Notes: generated from the sequence alone by a model not told the origin. A DNA stretch of 24,956 bases from Bacillota bacterium (GCA_023410675.1 JAEYPM010000107.1:1-24956); one strand, 5' to 3'. Counted from the first letter of the stretch, positions 1 through 8,576 are shown. Numbers and translations are program-made.

Positions 1-52
1 TATAAGCTTTAACTACTTCTAATTTAAAATCTTCATTGTAATGTGTGGACAT
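1..52 (-). CDS. Transposase OrfA N-terminus, IS3-family-like (partial, runs off left edge)
   Basis: An ATG at 52-50 on the minus strand is preceded by AAGGAGG (67-61) with an eight-base spacer and opens a frame of 17 codons that is still open at the window edge. The peptide begins MSTHYNEDFKLEVVKAY. This fits the start of IS3-type OrfA (Transposase_8) proteins, in which a Y-x-x-[ED]-F-K-x-x-V-V-x-x-Y pattern leads into a helix-turn-helix that binds the IS ends. Only the N-terminal tip is visible, so the completeness of the gene and the presence of OrfB cannot be judged. Confidence 0.55.
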   Translation of the reverse strand, partial: MSTHYNEDFKLEVVKAY

Positions 53-67
53 AGTTGGTTCCTCCTT

Positions 68-92
68 GGATAATATTTATTATATATTATCC
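68..92. repeat. 9-bp inverted repeat upstream of the IS transposase ribosome site
   Basis: GGATAATAT (68-76) and ATATTATCC (84-92) form perfect 9-bp arms around a 7-base loop, ending directly beside the AAGGAGG ribosome site of the transposase. Such a hairpin near an IS end could limit transposase expression from outside transcripts; that role is inferred. Confidence 0.5.
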
Positions 93-128
93 GAACGAAG
101 TGTTACAAATTTAATATACCACTACAAA

Positions 129-1049
129 TTATGGAAGAATATTACCAGCAGCCTTATAAATATCATACCACTCTTCACGACTTAAATAAATATCTGCTGC
201 TTTTATACAATCTTCTAATCTACTTATGTTCATTGTCCCAATAATCGGTTGCATACGTGCAGGATGCCTAAGGATCCAAGCCAGTGCAATCGTTGTATTG
301 GATACGCCATATTTTGAAGCAATTAAGTCAATCCTAGCGTTAAGCGAAGGAAATTTTTCATCATTAAGAAAACATCCCTCAAAAAATCCATATTGAAATG
401 GAGACCATGCTTGTATTGTAATATCATTAAGACGACAAAAGTCTAATACACTACTATCTCTATTTATAGCTGCTTCATTCTCCATATTAACATTAATCCC
501 TGACGAAATCATGGTGTTGTTTGTAACACTAAGCTGAAGTTGATTCACTATAATAGGTTGTTTAATCCACTTATTTAATAGCTGTATTTGCATTGGATTA
601 TGATTTGATACACCAAAATAACGAACCTTTCCACTTGAGTGGAGCTTATCAAATGCTTCAGCTACTTCTTCCGGCTGGACAAGAGCATCTGGGCGATGCA
701 AAAGAAATATATCTAAATAATCTGTCTTTAGTCGTTTAAGACTCCCATCCACTGCACTAAGAATATGTTCTTTTGATAGATCAAATGTACGTGTTGGAAT
801 AATGCCACACTTAGATTGTAAAATTATTTTTTCGCGTATAGTGCTATTCATTTCTATGGCATGTGCAAAAAATTCTTCACAAGCACCTCCGCCATAAATA
901 TCTGCATGATCAAAAAAATTAATACCCTTTTCTAAAGCACTTTGAAGATAACATTTTGCTTGTTCCTCCGTTAAACTGTTCATACGCATACAACCAATCC
1001 CTACGATTGGAACCATTAAGTCTGATTGACCTAATTGTATTGTTTTCAC
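129..1049 (-). CDS. Aldo/keto reductase
   Basis: A 306-residue NAD(P)H-dependent aldo/keto reductase of the short bacterial YdhF-like type, which reduces aldehydes or ketones to alcohols in the cytoplasm. The catalytic tetrad is visible: Asp47 and Tyr52 in FDHADIYGGG, Lys80 in QSKCG, and His118 in IFLLHRPD. The C-terminal part has the cofactor-binding GTMNISRLEDC segment. The start is a GTG at 1049 behind GAGGTGAGGG. The gene lies 22 bases after the alcohol dehydrogenase stop on the same strand, so the two are very probably cotranscribed. Substrate is unknown; the pairing suggests carbonyl detoxification or alcohol metabolism. Confidence 0.9.
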   Translation of the reverse strand: MKTIQLGQSDLMVPIVGIGCMRMNSLTEEQAKCYLQSALEKGINFFDHADIYGGGACEEFFAHAIEMNSTIREKIILQSKCGIIPTRTFDLSKEHILSAVDGSLKRLKTDYLDIFLLHRPDALVQPEEVAEAFDKLHSSGKVRYFGVSNHNPMQIQLLNKWIKQPIIVNQLQLSVTNNTMISSGINVNMENEAAINRDSSVLDFCRLNDITIQAWSPFQYGFFEGCFLNDEKFPSLNARIDLIASKYGVSNTTIALAWILRHPARMQPIIGTMNISRLEDCIKAADIYLSREEWYDIYKAAGNILP

Positions 1050-1071
1050 CCGACCCTCACCTCAACTAACT

Positions 1072-2250
1072 TTATTTTGCTAGTTTATATATCTCTAAAA
1101 CATCTTGCCAATATAATTTCTTAAGTCCTCCTATGGGCTGCTCATTGCCATAAGCTTCTTTTGTTGCTTTCTTTGCCATGAGTTCAAACTGACTTTCTTC
1201 TATACCAAGTTCTATAAGTGTTGTAGGTAATCCTAACTTTTTATAAAACTCACGGAGCTTAGAAATTGCCTCAGTTATTATCTTACCTGGTTCTCTATAA
1301 CTACCCTCTATACCCATAACATTTACTGAAAATTGTATGAACATATCGACATTTTCTTTATAAACATACTGCATCCATGCAGGTGTCAATACTGCAAGTC
1401 CTGCTCCATGTGCTACATCATATATAGCACTTAACTCATGCTCCATCCCATGGCACGCCCAATCTTGAGAACGCCCCATACCAAGTAGATCATTATGTGC
1501 AACAGTACCACCAAAGCCAACTTGGCACCATGCATCATAATCTTTTGGATTTTCTATAACTGAAAGTGCATTTTTCATAATTGTTTTTAGTGTTGCTTCA
1601 CAGAGTCCATCTGTTAAATCTGTCTGAGTTGTCCTTGTAAAATATCTCTCGAAAATATGGCTCATCATATCTGATACGCCATTTGCAATCTGGTTCTTAG
1701 GTAATGTAAAAAAGAACTCAGGATTTACTATACTTAATAATGGGCGAATGCAATGATTTGTATAACCTAATTTCATCTGTTTATCTTCATTACTAATCAC
1801 ACTACTATTACTTGATTCGCTCCCTGCTGCAGGAATTGTTAATATCGTTGCTACTGGAAGAGCCTTATTAACATCTATGCGTTGTTCATAAATATCCCAT
1901 ATATCCTCTTCATTACACACACCTATTGCAATAGCTTTTGCTGAATCAATAACGCTTCCTCCACCTACTGCAAGAATTAAATCTGCCGCTTCTTTTTTAC
2001 ATAGCTCTATTCCTTCATAGACTAAAGATAAACGAGGATTTGGTACAACGCCACCAAGTTCTACAAAATCTATGTTACTTTCATTTAAAGAAGCAACGAC
2101 AGCATCATACAAACCACTATTTTTGATACTACTTCCTCCATAATGCAATAATACTTTTTTTGCATGCGGCTTAAGTAATACACCTATTTCATGTTGGGTA
2201 TCCTTTCCAAAGATAACTCTTGTGGGGTTATGAAAATCAAAATTTAACAT
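1072..2250 (-). CDS. Iron-containing alcohol dehydrogenase (butanol dehydrogenase-like)
   Basis: A group III Fe-dependent alcohol dehydrogenase of 392 residues, similar to clostridial NADH-dependent butanol dehydrogenases and YugJ/YqhD. It interconverts aldehydes and alcohols, as in the last step of solvent formation. Visible features are the nucleotide motif GGGSVIDSAKA, the first two metal ligands in GVSDMMSHIFE (Asp, His), and the later ligand region DWACHGMEHELSAIYDVAHGAGLAVL with two further histidines. An in-frame ATG lies six codons upstream at 2268, but AAAGGAGAG sits correctly before the ATG at 2250, so 2250 is chosen. It is the first gene of the pair with the aldo/keto reductase. 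Whether it uses NADH or NADPH cannot be read with confidence. Confidence 0.9.
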   Translation of the reverse strand: MLNFDFHNPTRVIFGKDTQHEIGVLLKPHAKKVLLHYGGSSIKNSGLYDAVVASLNESNIDFVELGGVVPNPRLSLVYEGIELCKKEAADLILAVGGGSVIDSAKAIAIGVCNEEDIWDIYEQRIDVNKALPVATILTIPAAGSESSNSSVISNEDKQMKLGYTNHCIRPLLSIVNPEFFFTLPKNQIANGVSDMMSHIFERYFTRTTQTDLTDGLCEATLKTIMKNALSVIENPKDYDAWCQVGFGGTVAHNDLLGMGRSQDWACHGMEHELSAIYDVAHGAGLAVLTPAWMQYVYKENVDMFIQFSVNVMGIEGSYREPGKIITEAISKLREFYKKLGLPTTLIELGIEESQFELMAKKATKEAYGNEQPIGGLKKLYWQDVLEIYKLAK

Positions 2251-2332
2251 ACACTCTCTCCTTTTCATGCTATGATTTTATTCATTCTGTCACTATGTTG
2301 TTAAAAATTAATTAAATGTAATAATTACCTTA

Positions 2333-2375
2333 ATAATATCATATAGTTCGTAAATTGTCAGTTATTTTCCCTGAC
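2333..2375 (-). promoter_or_regulatory. Promoter with candidate operator for the adh-akr operon
   Basis: On the minus strand CTGACA (2361-2356), a 17-base spacer and an extended -10 TGATATTAT (TATTAT at 2338-2333) form a good vegetative promoter about 85 bases before the dehydrogenase start. The -35 box is one arm of an inverted repeat, GTCAG (2357-2361) N9 CTGAC (2371-2375), which is placed like a regulator site. The regulator is unknown. The rest of 2251-2568 is AT-rich with no gene seen. Confidence 0.55.
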
Positions 2376-2503
2376 TACTAGTTTATATTTTGACATCTAT
2401 ATAGCATTCACATTTAGATATTCATTTATACTATGTGCATTCATTTGAAGAAACAACTTATATTGCCAAATTCCATGCTAACAAATAAATGTATATCTTA
2501 TGG

Positions 2504-2543
2504 ACTAAAACAAGCTAAGGTTTTCTCCTTAGCTCGCTTTAGT
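2504..2543 (-). terminator. Hairpin terminator after the cation/proton antiporter
   Basis: Arms at 2527-2543 and 2504-2520 form a 17-bp stem around a 6-base loop. In the minus-strand RNA the two differences between the arms are G-U wobbles, so it folds best in that direction, just after the antiporter stop. The following U tract is poor, but the stem is long. Confidence 0.7.
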
Positions 2544-2568
2544 TTAAATTATTGGATGATCTTAAAAA

Positions 2569-3768
2569 TTATGCATGAATAGATTCTATTTCTGTATGGT
2601 GATTATCTTTTGTAAACAATACTTTAAGTATAATTGGTGTAAGGATTGACGAAGTGATGATAAGTAAAATAACTGAAGTAAAATAGACAGGCTGTAAAAG
2701 GCCAACAGCTAATCCTTTTTGAGCAACAATTAAAGCAACTTCACCCCGAGTCATCATCCCAATACTGATCTTAAGAGAATCTTGATTACTAAAATGACAT
2801 ATCTTACTAATTAGCCCACATCCTATTATTTTGGTTACTAGTCCAACTAATACAAAACATAATGAAAATAAAACGATCTCTGAAGATAAGTTTTCTATTG
2901 ATGTTTTAAGTCCTATACTAGCAAAGAAAATAGGGCCAAACATCATATAGGAATTAATATCCATTTTTTCTGCGATATAATCTGCATCTTTAATATTGCA
3001 TAAAATAATCCCAGCAACATATGCCCCTGTAATATCTGCAATACCAAAATACTTTTCTGCTATATATGCAAGAGCGAGACAAAGTGCTAGTCCCAAAATA
3101 GGAATTCTTCTTGTATGTGAGTACTTATTGCATATTTTTTTAAATACTTTATAAATAACAAATCCAACAACCATAGAAAATATAAAGAAAAGTAAAGTAC
3201 TTATAATAACTGTTGAAAATTTCGCATTTGGAGTTTTAAAACCTATTACAAAAGTAAGTACAATAATTCCAATCACATCATCAATAATTGCTGCACTGAC
3301 TATAGTTGTTCCAATACTTCCTTTTAATTTGCCAAGTTCTTTCAAAGTCTGAACTGTGATACTCACAGATGTAGCTGTCAAAATTACGCCAATAAATACT
3401 GCTTTCAGAAAATTTTCTGATCCCCATGGTTCAACTCCATAAAATGCCATATATAGCAAGGATCCTCCTAACAAAGGCACTAATACACCCATACATGCTA
3501 TTAAAAACGCCTTTGGTCCACTCTTGATCAAGTCCTTTAAATCTGTTTCAAGTCCTGCTCCAAACATAAGGAGTACAATACCTATTTCCGCCATAACTGA
3601 TAAATACTCTGTCTGATTTACCAATCCTAGTATACTCGGTCCTATAACTAGTCCTGCAATGATCTCACCTACCACTTGCGGCGTTTTTAATTTATTTGCA
3701 AGAATACCAAATAATTTAGCAGCAACAAGTATAATAGCAAGTGACTTAAATACTTCATATGTTTCCAT
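2569..3768 (-). CDS. Cation:proton antiporter, CPA2 family (NapA/KefB-like membrane domain)
   Basis: A 399-residue integral membrane protein with about a dozen hydrophobic segments. It exchanges Na+ or K+ for H+ across the cytoplasmic membrane for pH and salt balance. Family hallmarks are GEIIAGLVIGPSILG near residue 40, the TATSVSITVQTL stretch near residue 135, and the paired acidic residues Asp163-Asp164 in SAAIIDDVIGII, the ion-binding site of electrogenic CPA2 members. It ends soon after the last membrane helix and has no KefB-type TrkA-N domain, so it is not a glutathione-gated K+ channel. It appears to be a single-gene unit bounded by terminator-like hairpins. Ion preference cannot be told. 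Confidence 0.9.
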   Translation of the reverse strand: METYEVFKSLAIILVAAKLFGILANKLKTPQVVGEIIAGLVIGPSILGLVNQTEYLSVMAEIGIVLLMFGAGLETDLKDLIKSGPKAFLIACMGVLVPLLGGSLLYMAFYGVEPWGSENFLKAVFIGVILTATSVSITVQTLKELGKLKGSIGTTIVSAAIIDDVIGIIVLTFVIGFKTPNAKFSTVIISTLLFFIFSMVVGFVIYKVFKKICNKYSHTRRIPILGLALCLALAYIAEKYFGIADITGAYVAGIILCNIKDADYIAEKMDINSYMMFGPIFFASIGLKTSIENLSSEIVLFSLCFVLVGLVTKIIGCGLISKICHFSNQDSLKISIGMMTRGEVALIVAQKGLAVGLLQPVYFTSVILLIITSSILTPIILKVLFTKDNHHTEIESIHA

Positions 3769-3855
3769 GATCCTCTAATCCTTCTTCCTATTTACAAAAT
3801 TATTTTCATGTATAGAAACTCATGTCATTAACATTTTAACAGCACTTTCGCCAAA

Positions 3856-3872
3856 AAACAATAGTATTGTTT
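3856..3872 (-). terminator. Possible weak terminator after the AAC(3)-type gene
   Basis: On the minus strand AAACAAT and ATTGTTT are separated by three bases and followed by TTT, 36 bases beyond the acetyltransferase stop. The stem is almost all A/T, so this is only a candidate. Confidence 0.35.
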
Positions 3873-3907
3873 GGTTATTTTCAATAAGATCTACCCATTT
3901 AATTTCT

Positions 3908-4687
3908 CTAATACCATTCTGATGGTACTGGATTTTTGTCTCCGAACAAGTCTGGATTTCTTTTCAAAAAAATGCTCACTAAATCAACCATCTTTCGTAC
4001 ATCACAGTAATACGTCTTAGCTTCACCGATTTTACCTATATGTGCAATTTTATTCTTAAGCAAAGCTTCCTCAATCTTTCCATAGTTTTCTGATATATCA
4101 CCTCTTGAGTGATCATGCACACGCATCGGTCTATCAATAAACCTTCCATCAGGAGTATGTATTATAAATGGTATATAATCATCTGTTAATCTCTTTGGTA
4201 CTTGATTCCATTCTTCAACCCCATGTATTATGGTATTACTCCTTAACCCACATCCAATAAAGAGAATCTTCGCTTCCATTTCATATAATTTTCCCAAGCA
4301 TCCATTTCTAGAACAAGGGGTATCCGTGTTTTCTTCACCCGAAACATATTCTTTTGCTCCTTTTCCTAGAGCTGCAACAGAAAGTATTGGATGCAACGAA
4401 CGAAATACCCCCTGTCTTTTCATAAATAAATTAGATAATATCCCTACACATGAAGGTTCTGTTAGTGGATTGAACGTGCAATTTTTTTCATCAATTGTAG
4501 CCCATGTATGGGTTGGAAAAATAAGTAATCCTTCACTTAAATACTCAATAAAAGCATCTAATATTGTTTCTGCTCCATTTTTAACTTCTCCTATGGACTT
4601 CATTGAAGAATGAATTAAAAGGGTATCATTTCTTCCTATTCCTAAATCTTTTATTTGTTCTATAATATTCTCTTTTGAATAAACCAT
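3908..4687 (-). CDS. AAC(3)-family aminoglycoside N-acetyltransferase-like protein
   Basis: A 259-residue member of the Antibiotic_NAT fold (AAC(3)/YokD/FrbF group), which transfers an acetyl group from acetyl-CoA to an amine. Hallmarks are IHSSMKSIG (residues 25-33), FPTHTW (57-62), RSLHPILSVAALG (96-108), DTPC (122-125) and FIGCGLRSNTIIHGVE (143-158), in which His155 and Glu158 match the conserved active-site N-T-x-x-H-x-x-E pattern. The start is an ATG behind GGAGGGGTAAA. It lies 46 bases after the MATE pump on the same strand with no terminator between, suggesting an operon. Some chromosomal members do not give aminoglycoside resistance, so the substrate is open. Confidence 0.85.
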   Translation of the reverse strand: MVYSKENIIEQIKDLGIGRNDTLLIHSSMKSIGEVKNGAETILDAFIEYLSEGLLIFPTHTWATIDEKNCTFNPLTEPSCVGILSNLFMKRQGVFRSLHPILSVAALGKGAKEYVSGEENTDTPCSRNGCLGKLYEMEAKILFIGCGLRSNTIIHGVEEWNQVPKRLTDDYIPFIIHTPDGRFIDRPMRVHDHSRGDISENYGKIEEALLKNKIAHIGKIGEAKTYYCDVRKMVDLVSIFLKRNPDLFGDKNPVPSEWY

Positions 4688-4733
4688 TTTACCCCTCCAA
4701 AATTATATTTGTTTTCAAATGAATGACGTCAAA

Positions 4734-6113
4734 TTAGTTGTTAAACTGCATCTTAAACTCATTTGAAATCATAATCATTGTCACCATAAAAGCTACAATA
4801 TCTGCAATAGGGCCCGCATATAAGATGCCATTAATCCCCAAAATTCTTGGTAAAAATATAATAAGTGGTAATAAGAAAATTACCTGTCTTGTTAGTGATA
4901 GAAAAATACCTTTTCGTGGCTTCCCTATTGCAGTAAAGAAGTTAGAAGTAATCGGTTGTAAAAAATTCAAAAACGTGAAAAGTAAAAATATCCTAAAATA
5001 GTTTGTTCCAAATTCAAAGTATTCATTTGATCCTTCACCAAACAACCCAATAATTTGTCTTGGTAATAATAAAAACATTAAAGATGCTATCATAGCTAAT
5101 ACAAAACCATAGGAAATAGCACGTTTATACGCACTCTTTACACGCATATATTTTTTAGCTCCATAATTAAAACTGACAATCGGTTGAAGTCCCTGTGATA
5201 TTCCTATTATAAAAGAAAAAAACAGCTGATTAACCTTAGTAATAATACCTGCACTAGCTAATGGAATTGCCTGTCCATAAGGTGAGCGTGCACCATAATA
5301 GGTCAATGATTTGTTCATAACAATCTGTACCACCATCATTGCAATCTGATTGCTACAAGCTGCTGCTCCCAGAGAAACAATTCTTGTGATATATTTTTTT
5401 CTTATTCTCAAATGCCCTTTTCTTAGTTGAGCAGTTTTATAGTTTCTAAGATAATAAAATACTATTAATGCTGATACTATTTGTCCAATAATAGTTGCTA
5501 GTGCTGCTCCCTCCATATCCATATCAAATCCAAATATGAATAATGGATCAAGAATTGTATTAATAATAGCACCAGCTAAATTACAAATCATAGTAACTTT
5601 AGGACTCCCATCTGCACGAATCAGATGTCCGCCTCCTGCTCCAAGAATTAAAAAAGGAAAACCTATTGAAGTAATGCTAGTATACGCTTTTGCATAATCT
5701 AATACCTCTTTAGGTGCTCCAAAAAATGTCATCATGGGTTCTAAAAATATTTGCACAACAACACACAATAATATCCCCATTCCAAATAACATAACTGCTG
5801 AATTCCCAATGTAATACACGGCTTCTTCCTTTTTGCCTTTTCCCATTGCAAGATTAAATGCTGATGCCCCTCCAATTCCAAATAGTAATGCAATAGCCAC
5901 ACAGGAAATAGACAGTGGAAATGCAACATTAGTTGCAGCATTTCCTAATTCACCAAGTTTCCTTCCAATAAAGAATTGATCAACAATATTGTATAAAGCA
6001 CTAACTAACATTGCTATAATACTAGGCACTGCAAATTGCCTTAATAATTTATTTACTGGAACTTCTCCTAATGGATTACCATTTACTTGTTGTTTTATTA
6101 TTTCTTCTTTCAT
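4734..6113 (-). CDS. MATE family multidrug/Na+ (or H+) antiporter
   Basis: A polytopic protein of 459 residues with two homologous halves of about six helices, as in MATE exporters that pump out cationic drugs using a Na+ or H+ gradient. Recognisable parts are LLRQFAVPSIIAMLVSALYNIVDQFFIGR at the N-terminal end of helix 1 (shown to its first 29 residues only by position 20-50), FGIGGASAFNLAMGKG, and in the second half GISQGLQPIVSFNYGA. An upstream TTG at 6137 would add eight residues but has no ribosome site; the ATG at 6113 follows TGGAG at eight bases, so it is preferred. The acetyltransferase gene follows it. Substrates are unknown. Confidence 0.9.
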   Translation of the reverse strand: MKEEIIKQQVNGNPLGEVPVNKLLRQFAVPSIIAMLVSALYNIVDQFFIGRKLGELGNAATNVAFPLSISCVAIALLFGIGGASAFNLAMGKGKKEEAVYYIGNSAVMLFGMGILLCVVVQIFLEPMMTFFGAPKEVLDYAKAYTSITSIGFPFLILGAGGGHLIRADGSPKVTMICNLAGAIINTILDPLFIFGFDMDMEGAALATIIGQIVSALIVFYYLRNYKTAQLRKGHLRIRKKYITRIVSLGAAACSNQIAMMVVQIVMNKSLTYYGARSPYGQAIPLASAGIITKVNQLFFSFIIGISQGLQPIVSFNYGAKKYMRVKSAYKRAISYGFVLAMIASLMFLLLPRQIIGLFGEGSNEYFEFGTNYFRIFLLFTFLNFLQPITSNFFTAIGKPRKGIFLSLTRQVIFLLPLIIFLPRILGINGILYAGPIADIVAFMVTMIMISNEFKMQFNN

Positions 6114-6179
6114 TATTAGTCTCCATTTCTTTTGCAAGTCACATACATCATTCTACAATATTTTATCTTATAAACTAAA

Positions 6180-6232
6180 AAAATAAAACCATACATATTA
6201 ATTAAATTGATTAATGTGCATGGTTTTATTTT
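6180..6232 (-). terminator. Intrinsic terminator after msrB
   Basis: Two 23-base arms (6210-6232 and 6180-6202) around a 7-base loop pair with one G-U wobble and one mismatch. On the minus strand the stem begins right after the msrB stop and ends in TTTTATTTTTTT, a strong terminator. It separates msrB from the MATE gene. Confidence 0.85.
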
Positions 6233-6233
6233 C

Positions 6234-6686
6234 TCATAGTTTATCAATGTATTCTTTATATCCTTCTTCTTCCATTTTATCTTTAGGGATAAACCGCAAT
6301 GCAGCTGAATTGATACAGTATCTTAATCCTCCATATTCTCTTGGTCCATCAGTAAATACATGGCCTAAATGTGAATCTGAGTCTTTACTTCGCACTTCGG
6401 TTCTTACCATATTATGACTAAGGTCTTGTTTTAGATTTATTATCTCTTGGGAAATAGGCTTTGAAAATGAAGGCCATCCACATCCTGCGTCAAACTTATC
6501 TTTTGAGGAAAAAAGTGGTATGCCACTTATTATATCTACATATATTCCCTCTTCAAATTGAGTGTAATATTCATTTTGGAAAGGTGGCTCAGTAGCGTTT
6601 TCCTTTGTAACTTTATATTGGATATCTGTTAACTTTTTCTTTAAATCATCTGTATTTTTTTCAATCAATTGAATCACCCATTCCAT
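6234..6686 (-). CDS. msrB: Peptide-methionine (R)-S-oxide reductase
   Basis: A 150-residue MsrB, which reduces the R-epimer of methionine sulfoxide in damaged proteins using thioredoxin. GCGWPSF (residues 68-74) carries the resolving Cys69, HLGHVF (106-111) gives the active-site histidines, and RYCINS (122-127) holds the catalytic Cys124. The two CxxC pairs that bind zinc in many MsrB proteins are absent (SGIPLF stands where the first would be), so this is the zinc-free type. The start is an ATG behind AGGACAAAT. It lies 17 bases after the unknown 375-residue gene and ends the operon at a strong terminator. No MsrA domain is fused or adjacent. Confidence 0.95.
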   Translation of the reverse strand: MEWVIQLIEKNTDDLKKKLTDIQYKVTKENATEPPFQNEYYTQFEEGIYVDIISGIPLFSSKDKFDAGCGWPSFSKPISQEIINLKQDLSHNMVRTEVRSKDSDSHLGHVFTDGPREYGGLRYCINSAALRFIPKDKMEEEGYKEYIDKL

Positions 6687-6703
6687 ATTTGTCCTGTGGT
6701 TTT

Positions 6704-7831
6704 TTATAATGATTTATCTTTAGGCCCTTCAAAAGGCCAAATTTTAGGATAATCTTTTATCCCGAGAATATCAAAAAGTTTAGATTGTGACTGATAAAGT
6801 TTTTTGGAGATATTAATCCCTCTATATAGTGTATCATTTTGTTCTTCTTTATTCTTAAAAAATAGTTTACACCCATTTTCTAGCGAAATAGTTTCTCTAC
6901 TAATAGTTAAATATTGTAAAATAGGGTCTCCAACCACTAAAGAAATCCCAGGTTTTTTTGGCACCCCATTCCACCACCATGATACAATTGGATGTTTCTG
7001 CGTTTTTTCATCGACACATACACCTGTACTTGAACGAATATAGTCGTTTAAAATATAAATATCTCCATAAAAAGGACATATAATTTCACTTACATTTTTA
7101 AATAGTCTCATTATTGCTGTTTCCCAGCCATGCATTGATAAAACAGCAGAGTCTAAGGAAATTGAAAAATGACCAAATCGATATCCTATTCTTGTAGGAC
7201 CTATTTGCTTTGGAATACTCATATCAACAGAAACAACTGGCTTCGTAGGATACCATACTACTGAATTATTTATATTTTCACTCAAGTATTGTTCAAATAA
7301 TTCTAGTGTTGTATATTTTTCTTTAGGTGGCTCATATAAACCATATCGTCTTGGCAAAGCTTCAGGAATAGTCTTTTCGATGACTTTAAGTAGATTATGA
7401 ATCTTTTCTTGAGTTAATGTGGCATTAAACCACCAAGATAATTGAATAACTGAAAACCTTTCAGTCTTCTCTATTGGTAATACACGTTTTACTCCTGGTA
7501 CCAAAATAATTTCATTAGTTTGGAGGTTTTCAATCACACCCACTCCATTCTTGGCTATAGCTTTACCTAGTCTAAGTAATTCCGCAATACTTTTTTCATC
7601 ATTACTTACTGGCTCAAGACTACATTCAATGAGATAACTTATTCCTGGTAGTTCCTTGCTAATATGCAAAGGGATATCTTCATCTTCCAATTTGATTTCT
7701 CCACTAGCAACAATTTGCCCACCATTTAATGGTAAGACAAACCCTTCTTTATTAAGAACAATATTAAACTGATATGATAAAATGCCAAAGTCTTGCTTAT
7801 GTATTGTATAGATTCTTATATCATAGCTCAT
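6704..7831 (-). CDS. Uncharacterised 375-residue protein
   Basis: I do not recognise the family. The protein is soluble in appearance, with no signal peptide or membrane helix. It has aromatic clusters QLSWWFNATLT (near residue 130) and SWWWNGVPKKPG (near 285), and a mixed alpha/beta composition. The start is an ATG behind GGAGGGG at eight bases. It lies between the Cys-rich gene (36-base gap) and msrB (17-base gap), all on one strand with no terminator between, so it is probably cotranscribed with them. It may serve oxidative-stress repair by association, but nothing in the sequence shows this. An immunity-type or phage-related role cannot be excluded. Confidence 0.7.
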   Translation of the reverse strand: MSYDIRIYTIHKQDFGILSYQFNIVLNKEGFVLPLNGGQIVASGEIKLEDEDIPLHISKELPGISYLIECSLEPVSNDEKSIAELLRLGKAIAKNGVGVIENLQTNEIILVPGVKRVLPIEKTERFSVIQLSWWFNATLTQEKIHNLLKVIEKTIPEALPRRYGLYEPPKEKYTTLELFEQYLSENINNSVVWYPTKPVVSVDMSIPKQIGPTRIGYRFGHFSISLDSAVLSMHGWETAIMRLFKNVSEIICPFYGDIYILNDYIRSSTGVCVDEKTQKHPIVSWWWNGVPKKPGISLVVGDPILQYLTISRETISLENGCKLFFKNKEEQNDTLYRGINISKKLYQSQSKLFDILGIKDYPKIWPFEGPKDKSL

Positions 7832-7867
7832 GAAAATATCCCCTCCTCAATGCATCCTTGCATTCCT

Positions 7868-8437
7868 TTAATCTTGCTCAAATGATTTATTTTTCCATAT
7901 AGCTCCTTGAGGGACAATTTTCATAAGGCATATGTCATCACCCATTTTTATACTTTTATGAAGCTCTATCTCTACGAGACACTCCAGTGCTTTTTCAAAA
8001 AGAACTTTACTGTAGCCTGTTGTACATTGGCACCATGTATCAGTATCTAAGTGCTCTACATCTGAAAGCATTGGACAAGGGCAATAAGGAAATTGTAAAT
8101 AGATGGCACCATCGACACATGAAAGTCCTGCTGCTCTTGCCTTATCTAAGTTATCAAATTCCTCGAAACTAGATGATTCTGCCACTAGTTCTTTTACTAA
8201 AGCTAATTTTTCATCCATTCCATAGCCACACTGACAATTCATCCTAATCTCTTTAACCTCTGACTTATTAAAATAATTTTCCAGCCTTTGCATTGTAGAT
8301 TTCACCCATGTAGGATTATCCTCTGTTTTTGCACAATCATCTTTTCCATAGACTATTTCTCTTGCCACTCCATCATTACTCTTATTTTTGACAGCATCAT
8401 AAATTTTTTGTTCTTGGATCTTTCTTATATCAAACAT
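7868..8437 (-). CDS. Cysteine-rich uncharacterised protein (possibly DUF6144-like)
   Basis: A 189-residue cytoplasmic protein with ordered cysteine motifs: CQCGYGM (near residue 68), a single Cys in GLSCVDGAIYLQFPYCPCPML (near 106-122), and TWCQCTTGYSK (near 133), followed by FEKALECLVEIELHKSIKMGDDICLMKI. The spacing suggests a metal- or cofactor-binding site. The C-terminal part recalls the DUF6144 / L-2-amino-thiazoline-4-carboxylate hydrolase-like group, from memory only. The start is an ATG behind GGGGG at six bases. It is the first gene of the presumed operon with the 375-residue protein and msrB, which fits a thiol- or redox-linked role, by inference. Confidence 0.7.
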   Translation of the reverse strand: MFDIRKIQEQKIYDAVKNKSNDGVAREIVYGKDDCAKTEDNPTWVKSTMQRLENYFNKSEVKEIRMNCQCGYGMDEKLALVKELVAESSSFEEFDNLDKARAAGLSCVDGAIYLQFPYCPCPMLSDVEHLDTDTWCQCTTGYSKVLFEKALECLVEIELHKSIKMGDDICLMKIVPQGAIWKNKSFEQD

Positions 8438-8576
8438 ATTAAACCCCCATTTTTATTGACTGAGTTATAATTTCTGATGCCAATTATAGAATGAACTTTA
8501 TTTTTTTACTTCTGAATTCTTGCCCATTTATAGAATTCACATTTTAGCCTTAGGAATATCTAGTGAATTAATTGCG

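Larger units (their letters stand above)
1..107 (-). mobile_element. End of an IS3-family-like insertion sequence (partial)
   Basis: The left edge holds the 5' end of an insertion sequence that reads out of the window on the minus strand. The likely terminus is the TG of TGTAACACTTCG (minus strand, starting at 107), only 21 bases beyond the stop of the aldo-keto reductase gene. Inside the end come an inverted repeat (68-92), a strong ribosome site and the start of a transposase OrfA. The family is inferred from the first 17 residues. The exact end is a guess because the other end is outside the window. Confidence 0.5.

Noticed and set aside
2569..3768. KefB/KefC glutathione-gated K+ efflux system
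   Set aside because: The protein ends after the membrane domain, without the TrkA-N domain and its nucleotide motif.
4230..4613. 127-codon plus-strand open frame
   Set aside because: Lies opposite the acetyltransferase gene, whose motifs are clear; no ribosome site or recognisable protein.
6114..6137. Upstream TTG start for the MATE gene
   Set aside because: No ribosome site; the ATG at 6113 has TGGAG at suitable distance.
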